The notes under the pieces: generated by a model
Databases searched by the model: none
What the model was told of the DNA's origin: nothing
The model's input: only the letters and a program-made list of their open reading frames with translations
Shown here: positions 45,459 to 53,805 of the stretch, piece after piece
Layout of the letters: each line of letters opens with the position of its first letter
Position numbering within the stretch: the stretch's first letter is position 1
Program-made: the position numbers and the translations under genes
Source of the DNA: Acinetobacter guillouiae CIP 63.46
GTDB lineage: Bacteria > Pseudomonadota > Gammaproteobacteria > Pseudomonadales > Moraxellaceae
Direction: 5' to 3'
DNA length: 64,000 nt
Assembly (NCBI RefSeq): GCF_000368145.1
Contig: NZ_KB849283.1
Span: forward strand, 1,638,324 to 1,702,323

Positions 45459-46055
45459 TTACCACCAATAAAATATACTGGCGCCCGGCTCGTAATAAGT
45501 ACTACATGCTGAGTAAACCACTTTACACTCTTGCTTGTTTTTACTTTGACATTCATAAGCAGCTAATGCTTTGGCGCCTGCGGGCGTACGATCAATTCTA
45601 ATCACAGACTCTTGACCACCTTGAGTCGGATCAGCCAAGGCAACACATTTATTGTTATAGGTAAAGATGACTTCACAATTTTTACCTCCCTTTTTTTGGC
45701 AATTTTCCAAGGCTATTTTTTTAGCCCCACGTTCGGTTCGTGTCGCTTGGGCATAACCTGTAGGTCGAGAAGGTGCTGCCTTATCTTCAGCAATCGCGCC
45801 CCAACGTTTTTCCCAAAGTGAGGGTTCCCATTTATATGTGCCACCACCGCCACCACCATTACTACCGCCACTTGGAATCGGTGCACACCCTTGCAGGCCT
45901 TGCCCACCAATTGGATAATAACCAGGAGGACAATTGCCCTCTGCGGCCACATGGCCTGACCACATCAAAACAACAAACGCCAACACAAGCGTGTTTGCAA
46001 TCCCCATGAATTGTTTAAAATAGTGTTGCTCTGTGATCGTGAATGTTTTAAACAT
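45459..46055 (-). CDS. DUF4189-domain exported protein
   Basis: A 198-residue protein with a long signal-type N-terminus (hydrophobic stretch ANTLVLAFVVLMWSGHVAA). A Pro/Gly-rich linker (NCPPGYYPIGG, SGGSNGGGGGG) leads to a DUF4189-like domain (WGAIAEDKAAPSRPTGYAQA, ENCQKKGGKNCEVIFTYNNKCVALA, KNKQECKVVYSACS) with paired cysteines. Function is unknown. The start at 46055 (MFKTF) has GAGGG eight bases upstream, better than the ATG seven codons before. Confidence 0.75.
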   Translation of the reverse strand: MFKTFTITEQHYFKQFMGIANTLVLAFVVLMWSGHVAAEGNCPPGYYPIGGQGLQGCAPIPSGGSNGGGGGGTYKWEPSLWEKRWGAIAEDKAAPSRPTGYAQATRTERGAKKIALENCQKKGGKNCEVIFTYNNKCVALADPTQGGQESVIRIDRTPAGAKALAAYECQSKNKQECKVVYSACSTYYEPGASIFYWW

Positions 46056-46378
46056 AATAAAAGCCCTCATGGCCAATAATCATTAACAAATTGAATGATT
46101 ACTATCCAAAACAACAAACAATATATGATCAATTTTCTGATTGATGGAATGTTAATATTTTATCTAACGTTCAAACTTAGATTAAAACTTCTACAACTTT
46201 TTTCTGCAAGTCATTTTTATTCATTAAATTTTCTCTAAGCATTCCCATTAAGATTAAATGCAGAGCAGCTAAACACAAACAATTAAATCATGTGAAAAAT
46301 CAATACAAAAACATGTTTTAAAACAGCAAAATACAGATAAACTTAACCACATCATCCTTAATTAAATCACCAGTAAAC

Positions 46379-46495
46379 ATGCAACACGATATGATGACCC
46401 GCCGAAGTTGTGAAAACAATTCAACTGAAGCATTCCATGTATTGGCTAAAAGCAGACTGACCGATTTGAATAAAGCGATAAAACAAAAATCGTAA
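46379..46495 (+). CDS. Possible small ORF or gene remnant (38 aa)
   Basis: A short open frame encodes MQHDMMTRRSCENNSTEAFH and then VLAKSRLTDLNKAIKQKS. It sits just before the lipoprotein gene with no clear ribosome site. The rest of the gap 46056-46378 shows nothing else. It may be a real small peptide, the end of a lost gene, or chance. Confidence 0.2.
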   Translation: MQHDMMTRRSCENNSTEAFHVLAKSRLTDLNKAIKQKS

Positions 46496-46519
46496 TGTAT
46501 TTACATAGCAAGGAATAAA

Positions 46520-46981
46520 ATGAAACTGACAAGGATATGTACTTTACTGATATTGTCCATCGTATTAACAGCATGCCAATCCAGCACGGTAAATAAGCTG
46601 ATAAGAGATCTGCCCTCTCCTGATGGACGTTTTCATGTGGAAGTTCTTCAGTGCCGAGCCAATGATGTAATGTTTGGTGGCGCAACCCAAGTTCAGATTT
46701 CAGTTCTGAAAAAAGGTGAAACTGAAAAATGTCGTTCATTTATTCATGCTTTGGCGCAATTCGATGTAAGAACCATCGACTTTGGCGCAAATGATAATGC
46801 TTTGCATATAGCGTGGCTGTCAGACACTGAACTTAGTGCGTGGCATCGTAGTTTTGCAACATCTCAAGGCAAGAATTATATAGGGCCTGATGTACAGCAA
46901 AGTCAGGCTAACTCTCCAATTAAAGTGATTTTCTCGCCTTTGGCTGCGCAAATTGGAATACCATCTCAAATAAAAAAATAA
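46520..46981 (+). CDS. Lipoprotein of unknown function (153 aa)
   Basis: A signal peptide with lipobox LTAC (cysteine about residue 19) is followed by about 135 residues. It contains DLPSPDGRFHVEVLQCRAND and a beta-rich C-terminal half. No enzyme motif is seen. The AAGGA site supports the start. It is alone on the plus strand, divergent from the three exported proteins and upstream of the fimbrial operon. Membrane attachment is the only clear property. Confidence 0.72.
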   Translation: MKLTRICTLLILSIVLTACQSSTVNKLIRDLPSPDGRFHVEVLQCRANDVMFGGATQVQISVLKKGETEKCRSFIHALAQFDVRTIDFGANDNALHIAWLSDTELSAWHRSFATSQGKNYIGPDVQQSQANSPIKVIFSPLAAQIGIPSQIKK

Positions 46982-47330
46982 AGCGCTATACACAATCAAC
47001 CGTTGTATAAATCGTCTAGTTTTAATTGCTGTTGTGATAGCGCAAGGTTTGGCATCCCCTATACGAAAAGTGAAGCATTGCCTACGCAAAGGTATTTAAA
47101 CTTTGAATGTAAGCTATGGCATCACAACCTCTTGATAATCAAACAATCTATTTCCCCTTGCGATTAATATTAAATAGAAAAATAATTCTAACTCAAAAGT
47201 GTATCTACAAATGCAATGAGCGTTTTTGATAAAAAAACCGTACCAATGTATATCAATAATAAGCAACAACACGCTACACAGCACAGCTAAAAACAAGTCC
47301 TCAGATTAATCACATTAATTCATATACTTT

Positions 47331-47344
47331 TCATAAAAAATGAT
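47331..47344. promoter_or_regulatory. Repeated 14-bp palindrome, copy 1
   Basis: TCATAAAAAATGAT contains the arms TCAT/ATGA. An identical copy lies at 47479-47492, 148 bases away, just before the pilin gene. It is a candidate operator pair. The surrounding 46982-47540 region has no visible gene. Confidence 0.35.
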
Positions 47345-47393
47345 AAGGGCGTCAAATACAAATTAATTATGCACAAAATACAAAGTTATCTAT

Positions 47394-47436
47394 TGTGATG
47401 TACGTCACTATAACCCTGCATTTATTTAAGTACATT
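47394..47436 (+). promoter_or_regulatory. CRP/Vfr-like site and candidate fimbrial promoter
   Basis: TGTGATGTACGTCACT (47394-47409) matches TGTGA-N6-TCACA in nine of ten positions. A possible -10 (TACATT, 47431-47436) lies where a class II activator at -41.5 would place it. The pilin start is about 100 bases downstream. This suggests cAMP-dependent activation of the fimbrial operon. Confidence 0.5.
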
Positions 47437-47478
47437 ACTATTTTATTAAACAGTGCGACTAAGTGTAATTTATTGAAA

Positions 47479-47492
47479 TCATAAAAAATGAT
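47479..47492. promoter_or_regulatory. Repeated 14-bp palindrome, copy 2
   Basis: This is the second exact copy of TCATAAAAAATGAT; here the arms extend to ATCAT/ATGAT. It lies about 50 bases before the pilin start, inside the predicted leader. It could be an operator or an RNA element. Confidence 0.35.
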
Positions 47493-47540
47493 TTTAAATA
47501 AATATTAAAAATCAACCTTCTAAAATGAATGGGTTTTACT

Positions 47541-48092
47541 ATGAAATTAGCTCTATTAAGTACTGCAACTTTATCTGCTTTAACGCTTTCTGTTTCAGCT
47601 TTCGCTGCTGATCCTGTAACTGTTAACGGTGGAACAGTACATTTTACTGGTGAAATCGTAAATGCAGCATGTGCTGTAAGTACAGAATCTTCAAATCAAA
47701 CTGTTGATTTAGGTCAATACCGTACTGCACGTTTAGCTGTTGCTGGCGATAAAACAACTCCAGTACCGTTCCAAATCAAACTTGTTGACTGTGATCCAAC
47801 AGTTCAAGCAACTGCTGCTGTTGCATTTTATGGTCAGTCTGTAACGTCTAATGCAAACTTACTTTCAGTTGCTGCTGGTGGTACAAACTCTACTGCTGCA
47901 ACAAATGTAGGGATTGAGATTGCTGATGACACTTCAAAAATCTTAGGTGTTACTGGTGCTAGTTTCTCTACACCTAAAACATTGATCACTGGTGATAACA
48001 CACTTCAATTCAGCGCTCGTTATGTAGCGACTGGTGCATCTACACCAGGTCAAGCAAATGCTGATGCAACTTTTGTAGTGAAATATGAATAA
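47541..48092 (+). CDS. Major fimbrial subunit (type 1 pilin family)
   Basis: A 183-residue pilin. The signal peptide is MKLALLSTATLSALTLSVSA-FAA. The mature part has the pilin pattern GTVHFTGEIVNAACAV with the first disulfide cysteine, the second at LVDCDP, and the C-terminal FVVKYE with penultimate tyrosine. It is exported and assembled by the chaperone-usher pair downstream. An ATG four codons earlier exists, but 47541 gives the normal signal peptide. A stem-loop after its stop may set its high expression. Confidence 0.9.
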   Translation: MKLALLSTATLSALTLSVSAFAADPVTVNGGTVHFTGEIVNAACAVSTESSNQTVDLGQYRTARLAVAGDKTTPVPFQIKLVDCDPTVQATAAVAFYGQSVTSNANLLSVAAGGTNSTAATNVGIEIADDTSKILGVTGASFSTPKTLITGDNTLQFSARYVATGASTPGQANADATFVVKYE

Positions 48093-48093
48093 T

Positions 48094-48110
48094 TTATCTA
48101 CTTAAGATAA
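48094..48110 (+). terminator. Attenuator-like stem-loop after the major pilin gene
   Basis: TTATCT-ACTTA-AGATAA folds as a 6-bp stem two bases after the pilin stop, followed by TTATTAAATATT. Such hairpins often protect the pilin message and reduce read-through in fimbrial operons. The stem is AT-rich and weak. Confidence 0.4.
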
Positions 48111-48144
48111 TTATTAAATATTTGATTACATGAGCTTATTTACC

Positions 48145-48630
48145 ATGAAAAAGTATATAACCCTGATTGTTGGAATATTAGTAAGTACTCATATTTACGC
48201 AGAAAGTTATGTATTTGGTGGAAGAGCTCATTTTCAGGGAGTTTTGATAAATCAAGGCTGCTCAATCTTGATTGAGAATAATGCTGCTGTATCTATTAAA
48301 ACTCCCAATTCTCCAATTCAAATCAATTTTTCATTATGCCCTGTAAGCATCTACGACAATCTCGCCATTGGTCTATCTGAACAAAATAAGCCAACCCATG
48401 AGATGTTTTATACAGATCCAAAAGCAAGAAATGATTTTGATATTAATAAAGAATTAAACATTCAAGATTTTGAACAGACCCGTCTGGATCAGAAATTTAT
48501 TCGACAAATTGATCGACCTGAACGTTATGACAGTTTCGCTAAAAATAGGATTGGTATTCTCCTCAACCAAACCTCAGAAAAGCCATCCGCTCAAGCATCG
48601 AATATTTTAATTTCTGTTTTTTATCCATAA
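48145..48630 (+). CDS. Minor fimbrial subunit-like protein
   Basis: A 161-residue protein with a signal peptide (MKKYITLIVGILVSTHIYA-ES). The N-terminal half is pilin-like (GGRAHFQGVLINQGCSILIE with the disulfide cysteine, second cysteine at SLCPV). The middle is unusual and charged (NKELNIQDFEQTRLDQKFIRQIDRPERYDSF). It ends ILISVFYP rather than a typical VKYx. It could be an adaptor, anchor or terminator subunit. It lies between the major pilin and chaperone genes. Confidence 0.75.
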   Translation: MKKYITLIVGILVSTHIYAESYVFGGRAHFQGVLINQGCSILIENNAAVSIKTPNSPIQINFSLCPVSIYDNLAIGLSEQNKPTHEMFYTDPKARNDFDINKELNIQDFEQTRLDQKFIRQIDRPERYDSFAKNRIGILLNQTSEKPSAQASNILISVFYP

Positions 48631-48649
48631 ATGAATTCTAAGGACTTAT

Positions 48650-49351
48650 ATGAAACTGAACTTATTTAAAAATGGTGTTCTTAGTATAACCTTAGCCTGC
48701 TTAGCATCCACCAGCTTAGCCAATAACAATATTATTGGGGGTATATCACTTGGGGCAACTCGTGTTATTTACCCAACCGATGCCAAGCAAGTTTCATTAG
48801 CGATTGTCAACAGCAACAATAAAGAACGCTTTTTAATTAACTCGTGGATTGAAAATAATCTAGATGAAAAATCAAAAGATTTTCTGATTACTCCTCCCTT
48901 ATTTGTCGCAGAAGCAAATAGCGAAAATACATTAAGAATTGTCAATGTTGCTACCAACTTACCCCAAGATAGAGAGTCGGTATTTTGGGTCAATGTCAAA
49001 GCAATTCCTTCGATTGATAAATCGACTTTGATTGACAAGAATATTTTACAACTTGCTGTTTTATCTCGAATCAAACTGTTTGTAAGACCGATAAATCTAA
49101 AAACTAAACCTGAAGCCGCATTAGAAACACTTAAGTTTTCAAAATCAGCAGAAGGAATCATGGTGAATAATCCATCTCCATATCATGTTTCTTTTGTGAA
49201 CGTTTTTGTTGATAACCAAAAAGTGCCAAATGTGATGGCAAGTCCATTTGCCCAAACAAAAATTTCAGCGACTTCAGGCAATAAGCTGAGTTATCAAACG
49301 GTCAATGATTACGGTGGTTTAACGGCTAAAGTTGATTTAGAACTGAAGTAA
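48650..49351 (+). CDS. Periplasmic fimbrial chaperone (PapD/FimC family)
   Basis: A 233-residue chaperone with a signal peptide (SITLACLASTSLA-NN). Family features include GATRVIYPTDAKQVSLAIVN with the conserved Arg, the G1 strand pattern LQLAVLSRIKLFVRP with the conserved Lys, and PSPYHVSFVNVFV. It donates a strand to pilins and delivers them to the usher five bases downstream. Confidence 0.92.
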   Translation: MKLNLFKNGVLSITLACLASTSLANNNIIGGISLGATRVIYPTDAKQVSLAIVNSNNKERFLINSWIENNLDEKSKDFLITPPLFVAEANSENTLRIVNVATNLPQDRESVFWVNVKAIPSIDKSTLIDKNILQLAVLSRIKLFVRPINLKTKPEAALETLKFSKSAEGIMVNNPSPYHVSFVNVFVDNQKVPNVMASPFAQTKISATSGNKLSYQTVNDYGGLTAKVDLELK

Positions 49352-49356
49352 TAATT

Positions 49357-51975
49357 ATGAATAGTCTATTTTCAATGCCATACAGTGTTGTATGCGTAAG
49401 GAGAAATATCAAGCGATATCCAGTGGGTATCGCAGTGACTATGCTGATTTCAATCGTAGTCCCAAGAACCAGTCATGCAGAACAGGTGTTTAACCCTGCA
49501 TTTTTAACAGATAACTTATCCAATTCACAAATTTCTGATTTGAGCAGATTTGAGAAATCGACCCATCAATTGCCGGGCGTGTACCGGGTTGATGTGTATG
49601 TCAACGATCAATATGCGTTTACCCGCGACATCAATTTTATTGAAAAATCAGGCATTCAAGATACGACTGGTTTATTTCCGTGTTTAGACAGCAAAACATT
49701 GCAGGGATTTGGAGTCAATATTGCCCAATACGAGCAATTGTCTAGCTCCAACCCACAATGTGTAGATTTTATTTCAATTATTGACGGTGCAAACAGCCAC
49801 TTTCAATTTGATAAACAAAAATTATTGATCAGCTTGCCGCAAGCGTCTTTACGCAACCAAATTCGCGGCTATATTCCACCCGATCAATGGGATGAAGGGA
49901 TCAACGGCTTTTATACCAACTATAATATTTCGGGTTATGACAACTCTAAAACAGATACCAACAGTTTATTTTTACGTCTGGATAATGGACTCAATATTGG
50001 CTCATGGCAGTTCCGACATTCAGGCAGTTTTAACGCCAATTCACACAACGGTAAAACCACAAATCAATGGAATAATTTAAATACCTATGTACAAAAAACC
50101 ATTATTCCTTTAAAAAGCCAGCTGGTAATTGGTGACGGTTCAACAAGTAGCGAAATTTTTGACAGCTTTGGTTTCCGTGGCGCACATTTGTCGACTTCTG
50201 AGGCAATGTATCCTGACAGTCAGCAAGGCTATGCACCTACTGTTCGTGGGGTTGCAAAAACCAATGCAAAAGTGGTGATCAAACAAAATGGTTTTGTGAT
50301 TCATCAGGTAAATGTCGCACCCGGACCATTCCTTATCCAAGATTTAAATCCAACCTCAATCAGTGGTGACCTTTTGGTTACGATTGAAGAAAATGACGGT
50401 TCGATTCAAAGCTTTCAAGTGCCCTATTCAAGCCTTCCTGTTTTACAACGTGAAGGACGCACAAAATACAGTCTGGTGATTGGTGAGTACCGTAGTGGAT
50501 TGGATTCTCAAGATAATCCATCATTGTTACAGGCAACTGCAATTCACGGTTTAAAAAATGGTATTTCCGTTTATGCTGGGACGCAATTGTCAGATAAATA
50601 TAAGAGTGCATTGGTGGGTCTAGGCGCCAACCTAGGAGATTATGGGGCTTTGTCTTTTGACCTTACCCATGCGGACAGTGAGTTGGCAGATCAATCCTCG
50701 AGCAGTGGACAGTCTTTGCGCTTTTTATATTCAAAATCATTATTAAGCTCTGGAACAACTTTCCAGTTATTGGGCTATCGATATTCGACCAAAGGTTTCT
50801 ATACCTTAAATGATGTTGCTTATAATCGTATGAGTGGTTATCACGTTTCCGAAACTCAAGACGGAAATCAAGCCAATACACCAATCATTACGGATTACTA
50901 CAACTTATATAATTCTAAAAAAGGTCGCTTTGAAGTCAATATCTCGCATTCACTTGGAAACTATGGTTCTTTATTTGTCTCAGGCAATCAGCAAACCTAT
51001 TGGGATACCAACAAAAAAAATGAATGGGTTCAAGCGGGTTATGCAAACTCATGGAAAGCACTGAATTATTCATTCTCAGTCAGTCGTAACAAATATTCTG
51101 AGATTAATCAAAGTGACACCATGTATGCCATGAATCTGTCCTTCCCATTGGACAAGCTATGGCCGAAAGCGAATTTCCGCAATCATCCAATCCAAAATGC
51201 ATATAGCACTTTTTCGACCACACAAAATTCAAACGGTAATGAGTCCTATATGGCAGGTTTAAGTGGCACTTTACTGAAAGATCGTAATTTAAGTTATAGC
51301 ATCAATCAGGGACAAGTCAGTAAGCAAGGTGATATTGGTTCAGTCAGCCTAAATTACAATGGTAGTTACGGTACGGTAGGTGCAGGTTATAGCTACGAAA
51401 AGAACTCAAATCAATTTACCTATAACGCATCTGGCGGTATTTTAGCGCACCGTGATGGTATTACCTTTGGTCAGCCTTTAGGTAGCACCTCAATTTTGGT
51501 TAAAGCACCCGGTGCCAAAGGTGTAAATATCGAAAACTATACCGGCGTTAAAACCGATTGGCGTGGATATGCCATCGTTCCTTATGCCACTGAGTATCGT
51601 GCCAATCGTGTTGCACTCAATTCAAATACTTTCAGTAATAATCTCGAAATCAGCAATAACGTTGAAAATGTCGTCCCAATCAAAGGGGCAATTGCCAGAG
51701 CAACGTTTAACACCAGTTTAGGTGTACGAGCACTCATCACCTTATCCCATAACGGCAAGTTTATACCGTATGCAAGTAGTGTGATCGAAAAGGAAAGTTC
51801 AGCCACCAGCATCGTTGCAGACGATGGCCGGGTTTATTTAACTGGGCTTCCGCTCAAAGGTACTCTGGAAGTGAATTGGGGCGAATCTGCTGAAGGAAAA
51901 TGTTTGGCAAACTACGATATTTCAGACATGGACCTCAGCAAACCCGTTATTCAATTTGATCTTGAATGTCAATAA
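49357..51975 (+). CDS. Outer-membrane fimbrial usher
   Basis: An 872-residue usher. The N-terminal chaperone-binding domain includes FNPAFLTDNLSNSQISDLSRFE and LPGVYRVDVYVND. The barrel and plug follow (GDGSTSSEIFDSFGFRGAHL, GYAPTVRGVAKTNAKVVIKQNG). The C-terminal domains end near GTLEVNWGESAEGKCLANYDI. The N-terminus has about 25 extra residues before the hydrophobic signal stretch, so the true start may be internal. It overlaps the next gene's upstream region only. Confidence 0.92.
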   Translation: MNSLFSMPYSVVCVRRNIKRYPVGIAVTMLISIVVPRTSHAEQVFNPAFLTDNLSNSQISDLSRFEKSTHQLPGVYRVDVYVNDQYAFTRDINFIEKSGIQDTTGLFPCLDSKTLQGFGVNIAQYEQLSSSNPQCVDFISIIDGANSHFQFDKQKLLISLPQASLRNQIRGYIPPDQWDEGINGFYTNYNISGYDNSKTDTNSLFLRLDNGLNIGSWQFRHSGSFNANSHNGKTTNQWNNLNTYVQKTIIPLKSQLVIGDGSTSSEIFDSFGFRGAHLSTSEAMYPDSQQGYAPTVRGVAKTNAKVVIKQNGFVIHQVNVAPGPFLIQDLNPTSISGDLLVTIEENDGSIQSFQVPYSSLPVLQREGRTKYSLVIGEYRSGLDSQDNPSLLQATAIHGLKNGISVYAGTQLSDKYKSALVGLGANLGDYGALSFDLTHADSELADQSSSSGQSLRFLYSKSLLSSGTTFQLLGYRYSTKGFYTLNDVAYNRMSGYHVSETQDGNQANTPIITDYYNLYNSKKGRFEVNISHSLGNYGSLFVSGNQQTYWDTNKKNEWVQAGYANSWKALNYSFSVSRNKYSEINQSDTMYAMNLSFPLDKLWPKANFRNHPIQNAYSTFSTTQNSNGNESYMAGLSGTLLKDRNLSYSINQGQVSKQGDIGSVSLNYNGSYGTVGAGYSYEKNSNQFTYNASGGILAHRDGITFGQPLGSTSILVKAPGAKGVNIENYTGVKTDWRGYAIVPYATEYRANRVALNSNTFSNNLEISNNVENVVPIKGAIARATFNTSLGVRALITLSHNGKFIPYASSVIEKESSATSIVADDGRVYLTGLPLKGTLEVNWGESAEGKCLANYDISDMDLSKPVIQFDLECQ

Positions 51976-51986
51976 GGAGAGATCAT

Positions 51987-52997
51987 ATGAAATTTAAGCT
52001 TTTAATTTCCAGTATGTTGCTGCTTGCTTCAGCCCAATCTTTTGCAGTTGTCTGTTGGAACAGTAAAGGGAATGGTGTGGTGGATGACGTTTTTTATGAT
52101 CTATCCAATAGTTTCAGCAGCTCGAATAATGCTGTAGGTAAAATTGTAGAGCTTAAAAAGAATTTTTCTTCGCAAGTTTATGGAACTTGCCCGGCTCATA
52201 ATTCCAATATTAGTCGAAATAGAACCATGCGTAGTTATGTTTCCGACCTCTCTGTGATAGAAACGATTGATCGATATAAATACTTACCGATCAACGACTA
52301 TCTGGTCGGTGCCATGAAAATTACCGATAGCTTTGCGGGGGATTTTTATCCTCCTGCAAATTATGTACAGATGGGTACAGATCCCAATGTAAGTAAAGGC
52401 CAACCCTTTGGTATTTGGGATTCAAACTTTACCTTCCGCCTCAAGGTGATTAAACCCTTTATTGATTTTGTGCCTATCCCGAAAAAAACCATGTTTACCG
52501 TTTATGTGACAACGGGTTCAGCAGATCCATTAAGTATCCCTGTTTATAAGATCAGTTACAGCGGTTCTATTTCGGTTCCACAAAGCTGCAAAATTGGCAC
52601 AGGTGACTTTTTAGAAATTAAGTTTGGGGAAATCCCAGCCTATGCCTTTAGTCAGGCGGGTCCTGGCAATAAACCCAACAATGTCAATAAACAGAGTCAT
52701 ACCTTAGCGATTCAATGTACCAATATTGATGCCCAAGCAATGCTGACACTTCGGCTTGAGGCTGAAAAAGCCACTGGAGATATGATGATCTCAGATAATC
52801 CAGATATTGGCTTTAAGATGTCAGATCAAAATGACAATGTGTTGTTGCCCAATAATATCAATAGTGTGATTCCATTTAATCTTAAACAACAGCCAGCAAA
52901 TGTGACCATCAAAGCTTGGCCCGTCAGTATCACTGGAAATAAACCAGAAATTGGTCCGTTTAAGTCTAGAGGATATCTCAGAGTGGATTTTGATTAG
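51987..52997 (+). CDS. Fimbrial tip adhesin
   Basis: A 336-residue two-domain protein. The signal peptide is MKFKLLISSMLLLASAQSFA. The N-terminal part (to about 190) is variable, with an adhesin-like fold; the C-terminal pilin domain starts near YSGSISVPQSCKIG and ends GYLRVDFD. The binding target cannot be told. The start has a strong AAGGAG site just after the usher stop. Confidence 0.82.
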   Translation: MKFKLLISSMLLLASAQSFAVVCWNSKGNGVVDDVFYDLSNSFSSSNNAVGKIVELKKNFSSQVYGTCPAHNSNISRNRTMRSYVSDLSVIETIDRYKYLPINDYLVGAMKITDSFAGDFYPPANYVQMGTDPNVSKGQPFGIWDSNFTFRLKVIKPFIDFVPIPKKTMFTVYVTTGSADPLSIPVYKISYSGSISVPQSCKIGTGDFLEIKFGEIPAYAFSQAGPGNKPNNVNKQSHTLAIQCTNIDAQAMLTLRLEAEKATGDMMISDNPDIGFKMSDQNDNVLLPNNINSVIPFNLKQQPANVTIKAWPVSITGNKPEIGPFKSRGYLRVDFD

Positions 52998-53006
52998 GAG
53001 ACAACA

Positions 53007-53555
53007 ATGAAAAATAGAGCAAGATATATGGCTGCTGCCACAATAATATGTTGTTTAAATATTCATCAGCTCTCTCATGCTCAAAATACCAATGTAGAGC
53101 TAGGTCGGGTGAATATTGAGCTTTCAGGAATCGTGACGACAGCAACCTGTGGCGTATTAAGTTCTGAACAAGATAAATATATTCAGCTTGGAAGCGTTGC
53201 AAGCAAAGACTTACCCAATATTGGTAGTCAATCAAAACCAACCCCGATTCATTTTGAGATGAGTAACTGTCCGCCGAATGGATCTGTGACCATCACTTTT
53301 GAAGGGCCTCGAAATAACGAAAATGCTGAACTTTTAGCGCTCGATGCCTTAGCCAATAAAGCTGAAAATATTGCCATAGAAATCCGAGATCAAGATAAAA
53401 AAAGATTGCCTTTAGGCAAGAAAAGCGAAGCCTTTAGCACAGACATCAATGGCAATGTTTCGGCACTCTTTTATGCAAATTATATCGTGACCAAAGCACA
53501 AGCCCTCGCAGGGATTGCAAATGCAAATGCTCAGTTTTCTATTCAATATGATTGA
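53007..53555 (+). CDS. Fimbrial subunit (pilin family), last gene of the operon
   Basis: A 182-residue pilin-like protein. The signal peptide ends near HQLSHA-QN. The mature part has VNIELSGIVTTATCGVLS and MSNCPPNG (disulfide cysteines), and ends NAQFSIQYD with the penultimate tyrosine. It could be a second shaft or adaptor subunit. It starts nine bases after the adhesin stop. No clear terminator follows; only a weak palindrome TATTAACGGTTAATA is seen after it. Confidence 0.87.
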   Translation: MKNRARYMAAATIICCLNIHQLSHAQNTNVELGRVNIELSGIVTTATCGVLSSEQDKYIQLGSVASKDLPNIGSQSKPTPIHFEMSNCPPNGSVTITFEGPRNNENAELLALDALANKAENIAIEIRDQDKKRLPLGKKSEAFSTDINGNVSALFYANYIVTKAQALAGIANANAQFSIQYD

Positions 53556-53805
53556 GCATATATCACGATTTATTATTAACGGTTAATACGATTGAGTATT
53601 CAAACTTTTTAAAGCACAGGGTTAGGAACTCATCCTTTTCATTTGAATGGCATAAAAAATAGCGGAGGACTTTATCTATTTTCATCATTCAAATTCCCAC
53701 ATTGCTTTAAAGAAAAATGAAGACCTCACACATAACGACAAATCTTTGATTACTTTAAATAAAAAATAAATACACAGAAACATCAAATGAATATTGGGAG
53801 AATTC

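Noticed and set aside
46982-47093. Frame reading as a hydrophobic peptide (INRLVLIAVVIAQGLA)
   Set aside because: It looks like a signal peptide but has no start codon or ribosome site and stops after about 40 codons; it is probably chance or a remnant.
46820-47296. Minus-strand frames of 60-89 codons before the fimbrial operon
   Set aside because: No recognisable motif, no ribosome site, and partly antisense to the lipoprotein gene.
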